This document shows, piece by piece, positions 46,554 through 62,943 of a DNA stretch of 64,000 bases (the stretch's first letter is position 1; the number at the start of each line of letters is the position of its first letter). Location of the stretch: positions 7,936,001 to 8,000,000 of the forward strand of contig CM106585.1 of the NCBI GenBank assembly GCA_048013815.1, read 5' to 3'. The notes under the pieces were generated by a model. It was not told the origin of the DNA and ran no database searches. It saw only the letters and a program-made list of their open reading frames with translations. The translations under genes and the position numbers were made by a program. This DNA comes from Setoptus koraiensis (Eukaryota; Arthropoda).

Positions 46554-49203
46554 GATGTAGCCTTTTAGTGATCTGGTGGCTCAATAATAGTAGTCTAGCG
46601 ATAATCGATAGTGACAATGATAATAACACTGATAATACTATTACATCAATGTCTACATTTGTTTTTTTCTAGTTCAATCTCATACATTTACCTGCCGCAA
46701 TGTCCACAATGTGTTTATTGTGTATGCCATTTTCTGGGTGCACTTTCACTCATATAACAAAAACATCCGCAAGAGGCGCTGGTGTCGCTCTCGGAAAGCC
46801 CATAGGCAAGCGTGGAGTGTGCCGCAAAAATATTTCAAACCCCTTCCTTTTTTGCTCTCACTCAAGCGCGCAATGAGTGTGTGTGTGTGTGTTTACTCGA
46901 CAACTTGGAAACAAAAAAGTAAGCCAAGAGCGCCGCCCTCGCGGACACAAACATAAATCAGTGTGAGTGCATTGAAAAACATCGAACAGCACAATCGGAC
47001 AGAATGATTTTGCGAGTGAATTTGGCGAATCCTTGGCGCTAGTTTCAAACATAATTAACTCTGAAAGTTCAGGTTTAAATTCTGATTCGGAGAGTTGGTT
47101 TAATAAAAAGTACAAGAATTTCAAATATTGATCACTTCTAAGACAATGCTGGTTTGTTTGTAGCAGAGCATGAGTGGATCGCTCGAGGAGAAATCCCGGT
47201 TGCCTAAACTGCTCTCACGAGCGCCACCGGGAGCACCTGTTTTCTGCGGATGGTGCCGGAAGCTCGAGTCGACAAAGCCAAATTGATCGGTGAATCGCGC
47301 CGACCGGAAAGGTCAAACTGCCGACGAGTTTATATGCTGTCGGTGAGTTCGACAGTATGTAAAGTCGAGCAAGCACGATTGGCCTCGGATGGGGACCGAT
47401 TCGTCTAATTGCCAGTCCATATTGGGACATGATTGCGTTGACTGGCGAACTGACAGATTCGACAGGTGCGCTGTGAGCGCGTACTAGTGATTTCGCACTT
47501 GTCAGTTTGCTGTCAACTGACAACTGCATGATATGAAGGTAACGCGTGTGAACAATACGTCACTATACCGGTACATATAAACGGTACTGTAATAAATACT
47601 GTAATACTGTGCAATGGTATCGTATCTTGATGACAGACTGACGACAACGATAACGAGCGAATAACGGCCTATCGTTGGCGCGCGCTGCCGACTGTCACAA
47701 TTAATTGTCCCTTGGAATTCGTCAGTTGATATTTATGAGGATATATAAAGTGTAGCTGTAATAAGATAATGCAAGATAATGAGAGGCAAGCAAAGTTGAG
47801 AGTAATGATACAAGTGAGCTCTGGTGAGAAGAAGCGAGAGAAATGAGAAAAATGTTGATACATTCGTGACTCTAAACGTCATTGGACTAGTTTTTGCCGG
47901 CAAACTATCGACGACCCACGCTTGCCATTGTCGGCTGGCTAATTATAACTGTAAAAGTTTTGAAAATGTGTGCATAGTTGAATGAAAAATTTGTTGGCAC
48001 GCCAACACACGCAAATAGATTCATATTTATGGTGTTAAAGTATCAAAGTTGTATCGACAATCACAATAATAGTATTAATGAAATTTTTCGTGATCATTAT
48101 ACACACATTTGTTGCTGTTATTGCCAGTATTATAATTATGATGATTGTCGTCGGCAAACAATGATTTGTGTTTCTCATGCCGGCTAATTAATCATTTATT
48201 ATTTGGCTTTGGTTATAACGTCTTGGTGTTGGTCGGTTGTGGCTGCAAATATTTAGATAAGGCTTGATATATGGAAGCGAGCGGTTGAGAAAAAGTTAAG
48301 GAAAAAGTGTTAGTTTTATTGACTGCTGCTAACACTTTGAGCCATTGAGTAGCGATTTATCTGCGTGAAACACTCGTGTGAATCATTCAATTATCCGAAT
48401 GCGCGAATGCAACAATAGCGACAGCAATCGTACTGGCAGTTGTTGCAACAATGATTGACGCCGTCAAGACGCCAAGACGCCAAGACGCTACTGAATAACG
48501 ATAATGATAACAAATTAATGATATTGTAATTGACCTAAAAATATTGCCTCGAGCTTGTCGGAGCAAACCATCGTCAAACGAACAATAAATACCCAATGAT
48601 AGGGCCAAGCGCAATTGAATAAAGCACGTCGAGCGCGTTTGTTGGAGGCGAACGAGGAGGAAGGGCAGTAGGATGAAATGGCAAATTAATCAAAAATCAG
48701 TATCATCGCATTCATCAGCAGGCTGATTGATGAATGGCTGCCAGAGAATTCTATTGTTAACTGTCAGCCAGATTGATACATGTTTAGCGGGGATAATAAT
48801 AAGTTCTTTGTGGGTATAGACTTGGTTCGTTTATTAATATATTTTTCTATTTGCCTGGCTCACTGTTGTTCTTGGTCGCCTACTATGGGTGGCTCTTTCA
48901 TTTATTCTCACTTGTCAGAGTAAAAATAAAAATTGTGTGCAAGTCCAATAATAAACTAGTTTAATTTGAGCTAGATCAAGTATTAGTGGTGGCAACAATG
49001 TTTTCAGCCAGCACTCCCCATGCCCAGCTATTTGCTATTGGCGTATTGTATGAACTGTACTGACACTGCTAAGAGTTGCTTGAGCCGTTAATGAGATAAA
49101 AAGTGAAAGTATCATGCATGTAATAGTAAGAAAAAGTATAAATTCTTTGCGAAGACTACACCTGCCAGAGCTGCGAAGAACGACGGTGACGGCGACTGCG
49201 ACC

Positions 49204-49246
<43 letters not shown>
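49204..49246. repeat. (CGA)n microsatellite
   Basis: An uninterrupted trinucleotide run of about 14 units. It reads as poly-T or poly-D/R on the plus strand and poly-V/S on the minus strand; the ORFs it creates are not accepted as genes. Confidence 0.88.
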
Positions 49247-50562
49247 AAAGAAGGAAGCCAAAGCTAGCGAGGAAGAAGAAGATGAACATGTTAGTTTAGT
49301 AATACTTGTTTCTGCTGCTTGCCCGATTTGCAGATACATTTGGGCTAACTGGCTGGCTTAGTGTGATGGCGAGCAACAGGTATTACTAATGAATGAGGCT
49401 GGCAAGTTGGTTATCTTTATTAGTGTGATATCACCACAACCACCAGCTATAACTAAAATGTGTAACCGTTAACGTAACGGTAACACTAACAAATATGGAC
49501 TAAACTGCAACTTCAAATGCAAAATTGGCCGTCGTGTGTTTGGACATCATCCTGACTGCACTACCTAGTGTCTATTTCTACTACCCTAAAAGTAATTATT
49601 TAACTATACACAGACAAGTCGCTCTCATCTCATCTCGTCGTCCTCTTCTTCTTCTTCTTCTTCGTTACAAACTGTGTAAAAATACACACAGACATGGTTA
49701 TACACAACGGCAACAACGGCAACAACGGCATACATTAGTGTCGGCGGTGTCAAAACAAGACAATTGACGCTCGCCAATCAGCCAGTTGGCCATACAATCA
49801 ATCAACGATTCAATTCAATTCAACTTGATAAATGTAATCACATACTCACAGCCAGTGTGAGACTTGTAAGAAGTTAAAACTCACAAGTTGTTATATCAAT
49901 ACGATTAGCATCATCAACGATAAGTCTAAATTATTTTCAGCAATCATCAGCGATCGCACAACAATCGTCAAAAAGCATTTTAAACTCACATCATCATTGG
50001 AAGGCTACTCGTTGCTGTGACTGACAACACGATCAAATCAAATTATCAAGCCAGAGACAATATCTCAATTAATGATCAAGATTATGGATTATAGATGAGA
50101 TATCAGCTTACATGTGCTGCCAGAGAGTGGGCCAGCCAGTGAGCCAATGATTTGCTATAAATATAAACGCATTCACAATGAAAGAGTGATAAAAGCGAGA
50201 CAGCGAGAGAAAAATCAACAAACTTTGATCGAGAGTTTCCTCGTTCACACACTCACTGTGAGAAGTACGAGCTCTGTTTTATTCTGACATATCTTCATTC
50301 AATGCCATCCGTCACTAGCCATCACAACAGTATCAGCGATTAACTGTCACAACAATGTCACTCGCTATGTAATGTAACGGCACATGACAGACACTTAATC
50401 AAGCTCGCTCAATTTGTTGCAATTGCAGCCAACGATCTGCATCATCGACATGACATTGCGCAAGATTATTTCAAGTTGTTGCAACTTCCCGTACACACTG
50501 TTCAGATTGTGCAACGTGTTTGCTCCCATTTGAGCGATAGATAGACGCAAGCAAGCAAACAG

Positions 50563-50640
50563 GCAAACAATTCAGCAAACAATTCAGCAAACGATTCAGA
50601 AAACATTTCAGCAAACAATTCGGCAAACAATTCAGCAAAC
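50563..50640 (+). repeat. 12-bp tandem array in the putative 5' UTR of the NRF-6-like gene
   Basis: Six 12-bp units of GCAAACAATTCA with a few substitutions, ending 56 bp before the start codon at 50696. The sequence from here to the ATG continues in CAAACTAG-type repeats and contains no ATG in a strong context. It therefore probably forms an unstructured, repeat-derived leader. Confidence 0.8.
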
Positions 50641-50695
50641 TAGCAAACAAACTAACTAACGCAAATGACAAACTAGCAAACTAGCAAATGACGCA

Positions 50696-53600
50696 ATGGC
50701 CGTTCTGAAAAAGATGTTTGGCTCGCTGACGGGGGGCTCCTCTTCGTCGACGCAACAAGCAACCGATAAACAGTTGAAACAACAAAACAACAAGCAACGA
50801 GCGAATTGCAACCAAAGATGGCTCAAAAAGTCAGCTAATTACGTCCCAGAACACAACAACAACAACAACAGCCACAGGACAGCGCCAAAAGAGAAGAAGA
50901 GGCAAATATTGAGAAGAGTGTCATTAGAGTCGCTAGACAAGAAATCGACAATCAACGATTGCAAATACAGTTATAAGAACGACAAACGACGAAATGATGA
51001 CGCTTTTTGTCACTCTAAAACAAACTTGACAACTTGTTACTCTTCTTCGAAACAACAAACCAAAGCAACACCAAACGGCAGGCAAAATGAGCGCACCTCG
51101 TCGTGGTCGCCGGCCTCGTGCGCACTAATTATAATATTTGGTCTGTTCGCCGCAAACACTCTTATGACATGCAATGTTTATGGTGCCATAATTGCCACAA
51201 CCGGCCAATTGCAGCACGTAGCTGGTCAAAATGACTCATGGTCACCTGTGAACAACACGACAACCGGCACCACCACCGGCAACAACAACAACGACACCAA
51301 CAGCAACAGCAGCGCCAATACAACAGCAGCAGCCGCAGCAGATACCAATCGGCGACCGCTGATTGATTGCTCCGCCATTGCAGTTTTGCTGGACAAACAT
51401 AAAGGTAGCAACAACAGCGAGCTCGCCAAATACCAGAGTGATCTCTCACAGTGTCAACAGGCGTCAACATTGTCGACACCTGTACACAGCAACGGCAACA
51501 ATGATGACCATGTTGGCGTCAACTTGACCACCACAACTACTGGCCCGATCTTGGTTGCGTCACCATCCACAATAAATGAACAGCAATCAACGACAATTAA
51601 ATCACGTGATGATCAACAGCAGCAGCAGCCACAAACAGCAACCACTGTTGCCAGTAGTAGCGGCAGTAGTGTCACTTTTGCCAGCGGTAATTTAATTGAA
51701 ACCACAACCACCACCAGTGGCAACAGCAATGAACAAGCAAACACAGAGGCACCCGAACAAGGTGAACCCAACAACAGCGATGAAAACAAATCAGAGCCGG
51801 AAGAAGATGACAGCGACAACGACAACAGACTAAGCTCGACAGTGTTGGCCAGTGCCAGCGAGGCCGCCGATCAATTAGTGGCCCGACTAAGATCTCGAAC
51901 AGACAGCGATGACAGCGACAGTGACAATGTCGAAAATGACCAAGACAGTGCCACCACAACGACCGCCATCGATGACCACCAGTTGTCCTCTACGGCCTCT
52001 ACGAACAGTTCAACGGCTCAATCGGACGGGACCGAAACCAGCAACAGCAGCAGCAGCAGCAGTGCAATCGATGTAAGATCCGTTGAAGATCAGCCCGAAT
52101 CGATACAATATCAACCGCTGACGTCCGAAGCAACTGCGGACCCCAGAGAAAACAATAAACAGTACAGAGACGCTCTGAGGACATACGATAAATGGGTGAG
52201 CTCCGCTAGCGATATAATAGAGTTGTTTGCAAGAAAATTGTTGCCAATAATTGCAGAGCACGGCTATGAAGTGGACACTAGAACAATGACTGGCGTGTTG
52301 CAAATTTTCAACGCCATTCGGGCCCTCAAGCCGTGGGCGCTCAAATTATTGGACGCAAGCGCAAAAATAACACCGGGCCTTCTGAGGGGCACTCAGTCTG
52401 ATTTTGGCGATTACGACGAATGCTTGTCAATAGTGTCAGATGATGATCCCTCCGTAAGGGGCCAATATTGTTTGGCCGATATTGAATTTCCGAAGCCGCC
52501 GAGGCGCACGTTTGTCGACGACAACGGCCAACAGACAATGGAACCGATCGAGTTACGCAGACCTCTGTTGGATTTCAACACGACTCGTTTCAAGGACACA
52601 GTGAGTAATAATATTACTGTTAATTGGTTGTGTTTTGTTAATCGCGTATGAATCACTTGACAACAACAATTGCTTGCCTCCCGTTCCACTGATTTGCAGA
52701 TTTTCATTGAGACCGCCAATTTCTTTCACATGCTAAACGTGGATCCCATTCGAGTGGGACTTTGTGTCACCAACCAAGTGGAGCCCGAAAGTCTCGAAAC
52801 TGTGTTCAACAAGGGTAAGTAACTAATTATCATTATAAATACTATATATTATGATTTTGACAAGTTAATCCAGTGTGAATTAATTGCCAATTGTGTCGCT
52901 GTTAATGGTGATTAATTGCGTTCGTTCGATTAGTGTTCGACGAATTTAAGGTGAGCATTCATTTCAAGGGACGTTGTGTGGTGCAAAATCAACACGTTGA
53001 ATGGACCTCCTATCAGAAGATATCGTTTTACATAATAAAGACAATGGTAATATTGGTCATTATTAGCACCATCATGGATATCATTTTCGTCAAAGTCAGC
53101 AGTAAGATGATGAGAGATTTTTTCAAATTGTACGACCTATTAAAATACGATAAGCTTATGACTAGTTTCTCATTGATTAGAAACACAAAACGTTTGTTCA
53201 AAGCAAACAAGATACGAACGCTGGACGCTTTAGAGCAGGTCAGCAACAAAACTTCGTCAACGTCATCGCTAGAGGGAATATCGTCGGCCTCCTACTCCTA
53301 TCTAATATCGTCGGCGGCATCATCATCGTCGTCGTCGTCACTAACAACCAAGTCGCAACAACAGCAACAGACACTCGCCAATTCGTTAAACCATTCGCCC
53401 AACAACGGTCGTTTGAGTGATAATCTGCAGATTAATCTCAAGCAGCAGCAAGCTAACAGTTGCCAAAACAATCAGGATGATATGATTATTTATGACGTCA
53501 ATCCGACCATTTCAACCGTAAATTGTTATGCAACAACCAAACAACAACAAATGAGCAGAATGTTGAGTCCATCAGCATCAGTATCAACAGCAGCATCTCA

Positions 53601-56600
53601 TTGTATTATTGATGGATCGTCAGCATCAAGCGACAAACATCAACGAGAAGCACTAGTCAAAAAAAGAATCACCAATGATGATATGTTATGTCTGCATGGT
53701 ATTCGTGTCTTAACCATGATCTGGATGATAATCAATCACACTTATCTGTTCGGTGGCTTCTTTGTTTTGTGGGCCTACAGACGTCTAATTGATGTTGCCG
53801 AGTGGCCAAAATCGTTGCCATTTCAATTGGTTTTGAATGGTTGGCTTACAGTTGAGACATACTTCTTTTTGAGCTCAATGATTATTGTATTGACGTTGTT
53901 GCCCATGATGGAAAAATACAAACAAAAAGTTGTAAAGAATATTGAATCGTCTAAAGCCATCAACAACAGTAAAAGAACATCGAGTAATTTCAACTATTTG
54001 ACGTTCATCTTGCATCGTTTGGTGCGTCTACTGCCAGCCTACATTGGTGTTGTCTGCTTAAACTTTCTCTGGCCTCTTATATCGTCAGGTCCGGCGTGGC
54101 TAGTGAAAGGGCCCAGCTTTATACAGGAACCTTGCGAAAATTACCTGTGGGGCAATTTTTTGTTTATCAACAATTGGTTATGGCCAGAGAAGATGGTATG
54201 TATATAAAATGTGTAATAATATAATTGCGGTGGATCTAGAAATGTCTAACCAATTGTCTGTGTGTTGTCAACACATAGTAGTACTAATTTTGTTTTATTT
54301 AAATTTTATTTATATTTTTATTTAATTATTATTATTATAATTGTTGTCTTGCTCATTAGTGCATGGTTCACACTTGGTATCTTAGCGCGGATTTCCAATT
54401 ATATCTTATAGCGCCTCTAATTGTTTATCTGTTATACAAGTAAGTATAGTGTATAGTTAAGCCATATGGCAGTATAATGGACCGACGCAATTCAATGACA
54501 ATGGAAATAGACGATTCTTAGTCGCTTCCTTGGTAGATATATTATTAGCCTAGTAACAAGAGTTGTCGTCGTCGTGATGATTAATAGTCGACTCACATAA
54601 CTGTTACTTCATATTCAAATTAGCTAGCATTTCAAGCGCATTAGAATCAACATAATCAAGGCAGTCAAGATGTAATAACACATCTTCAATTATCAGGCAA
54701 CCCTGTCTGTCTGTTTGTCTTTGCTAATCATTCTTATATCAACAACAAAAACAAACAACAAGATGTAAAGGGTAGTAGTGGTAGTTGTAGTTCGATTATG
54801 TAACTGATCATTTACAAAGTTACTGCTGTTTGCACTGCTTAGTGTTAGACAAAAGAAAGGAAAAAGAAGAAAAGTACCGTTTCCATGAGAAGAAGAAGCG
54901 TGGGACGGCTGAATAGTTTTGTTTCAGTGTATTATAAAATAGTATATAAAAGAGAGAAAGAGAGACGAATCCAATGGCAGTAATCATAACGGTGATACCA
55001 GTATATAAACATTATTAATATCCAACAACTAAATATAGTAGAGTAGTAGATATAAAGAAGTATAACAAGTAGTTGTCGCTCTCAAAATAGCTAGTGATAA
55101 TATCTTGCCTTAAGTCAAATCAATTAGACTAGCTATGATTAGCGACTGCCAGACGGACGAGCGTATGAGAAAGAGAAATGGGAAAGAAAAAATGGGAACA
55201 CAACAGGGAAACAGATAAAGCGAAGGCAGTTACTTCAAATTGCAGCTAGCTAGCAAAAGTGGATCTGATCTCACTTCTATATTTATGTTTCATTAGCCAT
55301 ATCCATATATATTCATATTCATTTTGTTTGTTTATTGTTATTCAAATAAAACAATGAATCCTCAAGCGTTACTCAATAATCTTGTTCGAATGCCAAAAAT
55401 GTCTAGACTAGCTGATATTGATAATATAGAAAAAAACATACACGCTAATTAACCTTGATAGCAGTCGAATCTAGCCTAATCATTACAACATTAGGTAATA
55501 CCTGGAACAAGAAAAAAAGACAACTTATGACTGCAACCTGCCTGACATGCTAGACACGATATGAGTGCTAACTATCTTGCTATTGTTAGTTTGTGTGTGT
55601 GTGACTTACCTACTGATTTGTATCAGACGGAGGACAAAAGAAATATTGAGACAACTCTTAATTGACATCGACATATTTGCACATCAAACTCGATGAAGCT
55701 CACTTATATCTGTCACCATAACCATGAAACTTTCTGAGCATGGCAAAACTTAATTAATCTCTGATTTTGTTCTCGACCCGTTCGTTATGGTTTAATCATT
55801 GTAGAAGACCTTACATCGGACACAGTGTTAATTTATTGGTGGCTATAGTGGCTTGCATAGTATCGGGGTTGGTTATTTATGTAAACAAGCTTGCTCCTTC
55901 AACTCTGATAAACAAGCTGGAATTTGAGTGAGTACACACACAAGCAAGATATTTCTCGCTTTGCGAGGATCGCTTTTATATCGCCAAGAGATATCATCAG
56001 TAATTGTTGACTTAAACTAAAATCTATCTTTTTCAAAATGAATTCTTGGTAACATGGTCCATCTAATCGATCAGTTCCATCAAGAAACAATTACACTATT
56101 CCTATTTTGCTACATATCAACACATGAGTCCTTATTGCATGGGAATATTTGTTGGTTATCTACTATTCAAGAAACCAGATATTACACTACCGAAACGATT
56201 GACTTTGACTCTTTGGATTGTGTTACCACCACTGTCATTTACAACTCTATTATTAACTTATTTATGGAACGGCGCTTACGATGATTTGAATATGATTAAT
56301 CCATCGCCATTAGTTTCGTCTATTTATGTTGCTTTACATCGATTTATTTGGACTTCATTGTTAGCCTGGATTGTATTTGCTTGTATAACTGGCAGAGCTA
56401 GATTTCTAAATAATCTATTATCATGGCCCATGTTTGTTCCAATATCAAGGTTGAGCTTTTCCATTTATTTGGTACATTTACCGGTGATAATGTTCAGAGC
56501 TTTAAACATTCGTCAGACTATTGAATGGACTGATACAAATATGGTAAGAATTATTAAATGAAATTTAATTGTGAATGATTTCAATACAACAATTGATGTT

Positions 56601-58075
56601 GTTCAAATGGAAGGAATTGAATTCATTCACTTTCATTTCTTCTCTCGAGCATGAACACAAACAACTTCTGAAGTGAACCTACGCTAGATACACAAGACTA
56701 ACATGACAATAGACAAATAGATTAACACACTTAATAAGCATCTCTTTTTCTAATACCAATTAAAAACTAATCATTGTCGTTTGCTATTCACACAAAAACT
56801 TGAAATTCTGCATATTCACAGTTATGGGAGGCAAGTGGAAACTTCACGGCAAGTGTTCTTGTCGCCTATTTAATTAATATTATGTTTGAGTCACCATTTA
56901 TAAACCTTGAAAAAGTGTTGCTTGGGTCCGAAAAGAAAAACAAGCGCAAAGATTCTTTTGAAGAACTTGAATATTCCGAGGATCAATCATCTAATAGTGA
57001 GGCACCCAATTGTGACGATGACTTTAAATTGAATGGAGCCAAAGTGGTGATGGAAGCACATAACAACCTCCAGAGTTTGCCTATATTGACGGGTGTTGAT
57101 AGATCAATCGCAAAGCTATCAACAATTCATACAGATAGCGATTCATCAATAAGTTTAAGTAAAAATAAACCCTATAATAGGACATCACGCAAGCGACACA
57201 CTGTCATAGGAACGGGCAAGTCCAATAGTGATACAATATCGTTGCCTGTATCTGACGAAACAACTAATTTGAATGAAAAGCCAATCAGACCGCTAAATTT
57301 ACCTCGCTCAGGTAATTACCATACTCTAAGTAGAATAAACAGCGAACGGAATGGATTAGCAAGCAACAATACTCTCGGAAGTCGTGGTCGCAAATCATTA
57401 ACAATGAATGAATCATGCTATCAATTGGAAGGGACTATTCCACGACTATCACCTTTTTATGGAACTGGGATGATGAGAGCCAGACTAAGACAAGACCGAC
57501 ACAAACCAGGTCGAATAGTACAAAACAACCGACAACAATTGCAATACTCCTCAGATAATTTTCTCAGAGAAGAAGACAAATATGAAAATCGGACACTGAA
57601 CAGTAGCAGTCTCTACAAAAATAATCAATTGAGTCAAAACCAACCTGATCTGAGTTATGGTTTAATGATACCAAGAGTTAATACATCGACATTGAACAGA
57701 CTAGGATCTAGGTTAGAAATAAATTATAATAAACAACGGAACGCACAGGATAACCAAAAAAAGTTTAGTATAGTGAAGAATACCAAAAATACAGCTGAAG
57801 TCGGCAAGGCGTCTCTTGTTGACACAAGAGACGATTCATTAACTACTCAACGGACAATGCTTGACGTGGTACCAACTTATGAGATCTCAAGATCATCCAT
57901 CCTGAACTCTCTATCTCAACAAATAGCTCAACCACATCCGGCAATGAGTGTAGATTCAAGGTTCGATTTTCCAGAGGAGGATCGAAATGATTCAGTCACA
58001 CCGACAATCATGTCAAACGCGAACGATTTTGAAAATGTAGCTGAATCGTCCATTGACATGGTTTCGACATTGTGA
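50696..58075 (+). CDS. Large NRF-6-like acyltransferase-3 membrane protein
   Basis: The CDS is join(50696..52600, 52700..52814, 52934..54195, 54360..54439, 55805..55927, 56075..56543, 56822..58075), 1735 aa; all junctions are GT-AG and in phase. The family (C. elegans nose-resistant-to-fluoxetine) are multi-pass proteins with an extracellular NRF domain and an acyltransferase-3 domain, linked to lipid and drug uptake. Residues 1-480 are low complexity (N, S, T, Q, D) around one membrane segment near 140-163. The NRF domain is about 486-720 (YDEC Cys576, GQYC Cys592, then QHVEWTSYQKI and a membrane helix). An inserted Ser/Gln-rich loop of about 150 residues precedes the acyltransferase core (CLHGIRVLTMIWMIINHTY near 927-945). 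Later landmarks are CMVHTWYLSADFQLYLIAPL, ISRLSFSIYLVHLPVI and FESPFINLEKV. The last ~380 residues are a disordered Ser/Asn/Arg-rich tail ending VSTL. Usual members are about 650-900 aa. The acceptor at 56074 has a weak pyrimidine tract. Confidence 0.9.
52700..52814 (+). CDS. NRF-6-like gene, exon 2
   Basis: 115 bp encoding IFIETANFFHMLNVDPIRVG and VTNQVEPESLETVFNK, the part of the NRF domain following the second conserved cysteine. Acceptor GATTTGCAG, donor GGTAAGT; ends after the first base of a Val codon completed at 52934. Confidence 0.9.
54360..54439 (+). CDS. NRF-6-like gene, exon 4
   Basis: 80 bp encoding CMVHTWYLSADFQLYLIAPL followed by IVYLLYK, a signature segment of the acyltransferase-3 domain. 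Acceptor CTCATTAG, donor AAGTAAGT; the Lys codon is split after two bases. The following intron (54440-55804) is the longest in the gene and contains no recognised feature. Confidence 0.9.
55805..55927 (+). CDS. NRF-6-like gene, exon 5
   Basis: 123 bp encoding RPYIGHSVNLLVAIVACIVS and the loop KLAPSTLINKLEF. One membrane helix. Acceptor CATTGTAG, donor GAGTGAGT; the final Glu/Asp codon is completed by exon 6. Confidence 0.88.
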
Positions 58076-58426
58076 TAAAAAAAAACTAATCAACTTTTAC
58101 AATAACATGAGGACAGACAAAATCTAACTATAATAATAATAAAAATTGTTTGGCCTGAATTAAGTTGAACACGATTCGTTTATCCGTTATCAATCCAAAA
58201 CTTCGACAATTGTCACGAAAAAATATTTGTATACCGGATATGTTCGCAATAGCTGACAGAGGGTGGTTTGCTGATTGCTAGGATTTTATATAGGATGGAA
58301 TCATCCATTATAGAAATTTGTAAATTCGAAGAGACGATGAAACTTGGTGATAGTAATCAGTGCAGGCAATCAATAATCGACTATGGTAAATGAAATCAAT
58401 TAGGCCAGAGTTTTATTATTTTGCCA
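58076..58426. other. Convergent 3' spacer between the NRF-6-like gene and Groucho
   Basis: 351 bp hold both 3' ends. The NRF-6-like signal AATAAA is at 58138-58143 (+). The Groucho AATAAA on the minus strand is at 58417-58412, only about 10 bp beyond its stop codon. Confidence 0.65.
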
Positions 58427-61117
<2,691 letters not shown>

Positions 61118-62943
61118 GATGAATAATTAAATGTGAATAGAAGATGCCAATCTAATAATTACAAATGATAATAATACTATGGCGTGTCGGGTTCGCTTGT
61201 GTATTTATGTATAATGGTGAGTCCGTGTGTATATAGATATGGATATATATGTATGTAGATGTGTGGTGATAGTATGGTTAAAATATTATTGTGTATTATG
61301 GTCTGTCTGTATGCTCGTCTAGGTATATACGCATATATCTCAATATGTATGTATGTATATATATATTTGTATGTATAGATGTATAATAATAATTATATAA
61401 TAATAAAATATGTTCAATATGGGCTGATGATAATACTAGCAACAATCGTAACAGTCATATAATAGAAGGATTTATAATAGATTAGGGCAAGCAAGAATAT
61501 ACAATTTGTATAATTGTCATATTAATTGTATATTGATATTTTTAATATTATTATGATAATCATTATTGTTATTAGTTAATTCGTTCTTTCCTCCGTTCCT
61601 CCACACACAGTTCTAACCTCCTGCGAGTCTCTCTTTCTCCGCCACACTAAGTGTGCGTGCGTGTGTGAGTGAGTAAATGTGTTTGTATGTGTGTGTGTGT
61701 GTGCTCTTCTTTGGTGCGTCTGTATCAATTCAGCAGGATCAACTAAGCGTTTGTGTGTCAATATATCTACAGCCTACACAATACAAGCATTTTTGCCCGT
61801 CTGTCCGTCTGTGCGTGTCCCTTTACAAGGCCTGCGCTAGTGTGAACAGGGTGCCACCAAGCAAATAGAATAAATTCAATAGAAATGTTCCACGTGCCTC
61901 CAGTAATGCATTTTCTGTGCACCGCAACACAAAAGTATCGTTAATGTGTGCAATTAAACAAATGGCCACTAGGGGGCGTTCATTTGGTCAACATGCTCGG
62001 CTACATATTCTAGTATAGATATTTATATTTATGAGATTGAAGTTGCCATAATACATAGTTGAGGCGCCTCTCTCGGTGAACAACCCCAAGCACAATTGCA
62101 AGCGCAACTTTCTTGGTGCACAGTGTCTGGTTTGTGGTCATAAACTGTGCACCAGTAAGTCTGGTAGTGGTGGCATCACGATCAGCGTTGCTAGCACTAA
62201 CAGACCAATCGTGCACCACATAAAACAGCGGTGCATCGAAGCGCACCCAAATTCAGTTCGCACGTCATGTACCGATGCGCGGCACATTGAGTTTATAGCA
62301 CGCCCGTTTGATTATTACACTTTTCAGAGTGTGTGAACGAACGAACGAGCGAACGAATGAGCGAACGAACGAACGAATGAGCGAACGAACGAACGAACGA
62401 ACGAACAGACGCACGGACGAGGAGCCAACTATAGGAGCTGGGAGAAGCTCTCACTTTGCCCCCAGCTTGTGTATATTTCTATCCAACCGTCATCATGAAT
62501 GTCTCAAACTCAAACTTGAACTTATCGTGGTTGTGGTCGCGTTGTAGCCTATATAGCATGCACTATAGCAGCACAAGTTGTCGACCATACACACAGCACT
62601 GGAATTCACAAAGCGCCAAAGCGAATAGAAGTCCTTTTTATATTTTTACTTGTCTTTTTATATGTGAGCAGCACTAACCTTGACAAAGCCAATCGACTAC
62701 TGCCTTTTCGCCTGCCACAACCAAATGTGCACCCTTTTTGTGTTCACTGTGCTATCGCGTTGCCATCAGCTGATTCAGATAAAATACTGTTGTTCATACT
62801 GACAAGCGATACACTCTCTATCACAGCTTGCAGGCCAGCTTCGACTGATTTGTTCGATCAGATGATATTTGTATCACTGTAATCATTGTTATCCTCTTTA
62901 TTTTTTTACAATTCCAACATTCTCAGCTCATTTTTACCACATC
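61118..62943. other. Divergent promoter region of Groucho and epsilon-COP
   Basis: About 1.8 kb between two head-to-head genes. It contains AT-rich ATGTATGTATATA runs (about 61225-61390), a (GT)n near 61690, and a (GAAC)n tetranucleotide array at 62335-62406. Open frames here derive from the repeats. Confidence 0.6.
62335..62406. repeat. (GAAC)n tetranucleotide array
   Basis: About 18 units of GAAC with interspersed GAGC and GAAT variants. Encodes ERTNERTNER-like repetitive peptide in one frame; not a gene. Confidence 0.88.

Larger units (their letters stand above)
46554..50695. other. Spacer between RAE1 and the NRF-6-like gene
   Basis: No gene supported. RAE1 reads leftward and the NRF-6-like gene rightward, so this holds both promoters. 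Notable contents are a short (TG)n near 46876, a perfect (CGA)n run at 49204-49246, a TTC run near 49640, and a 12-bp tandem array close to the NRF-6-like start codon (listed separately). Confidence 0.6.
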
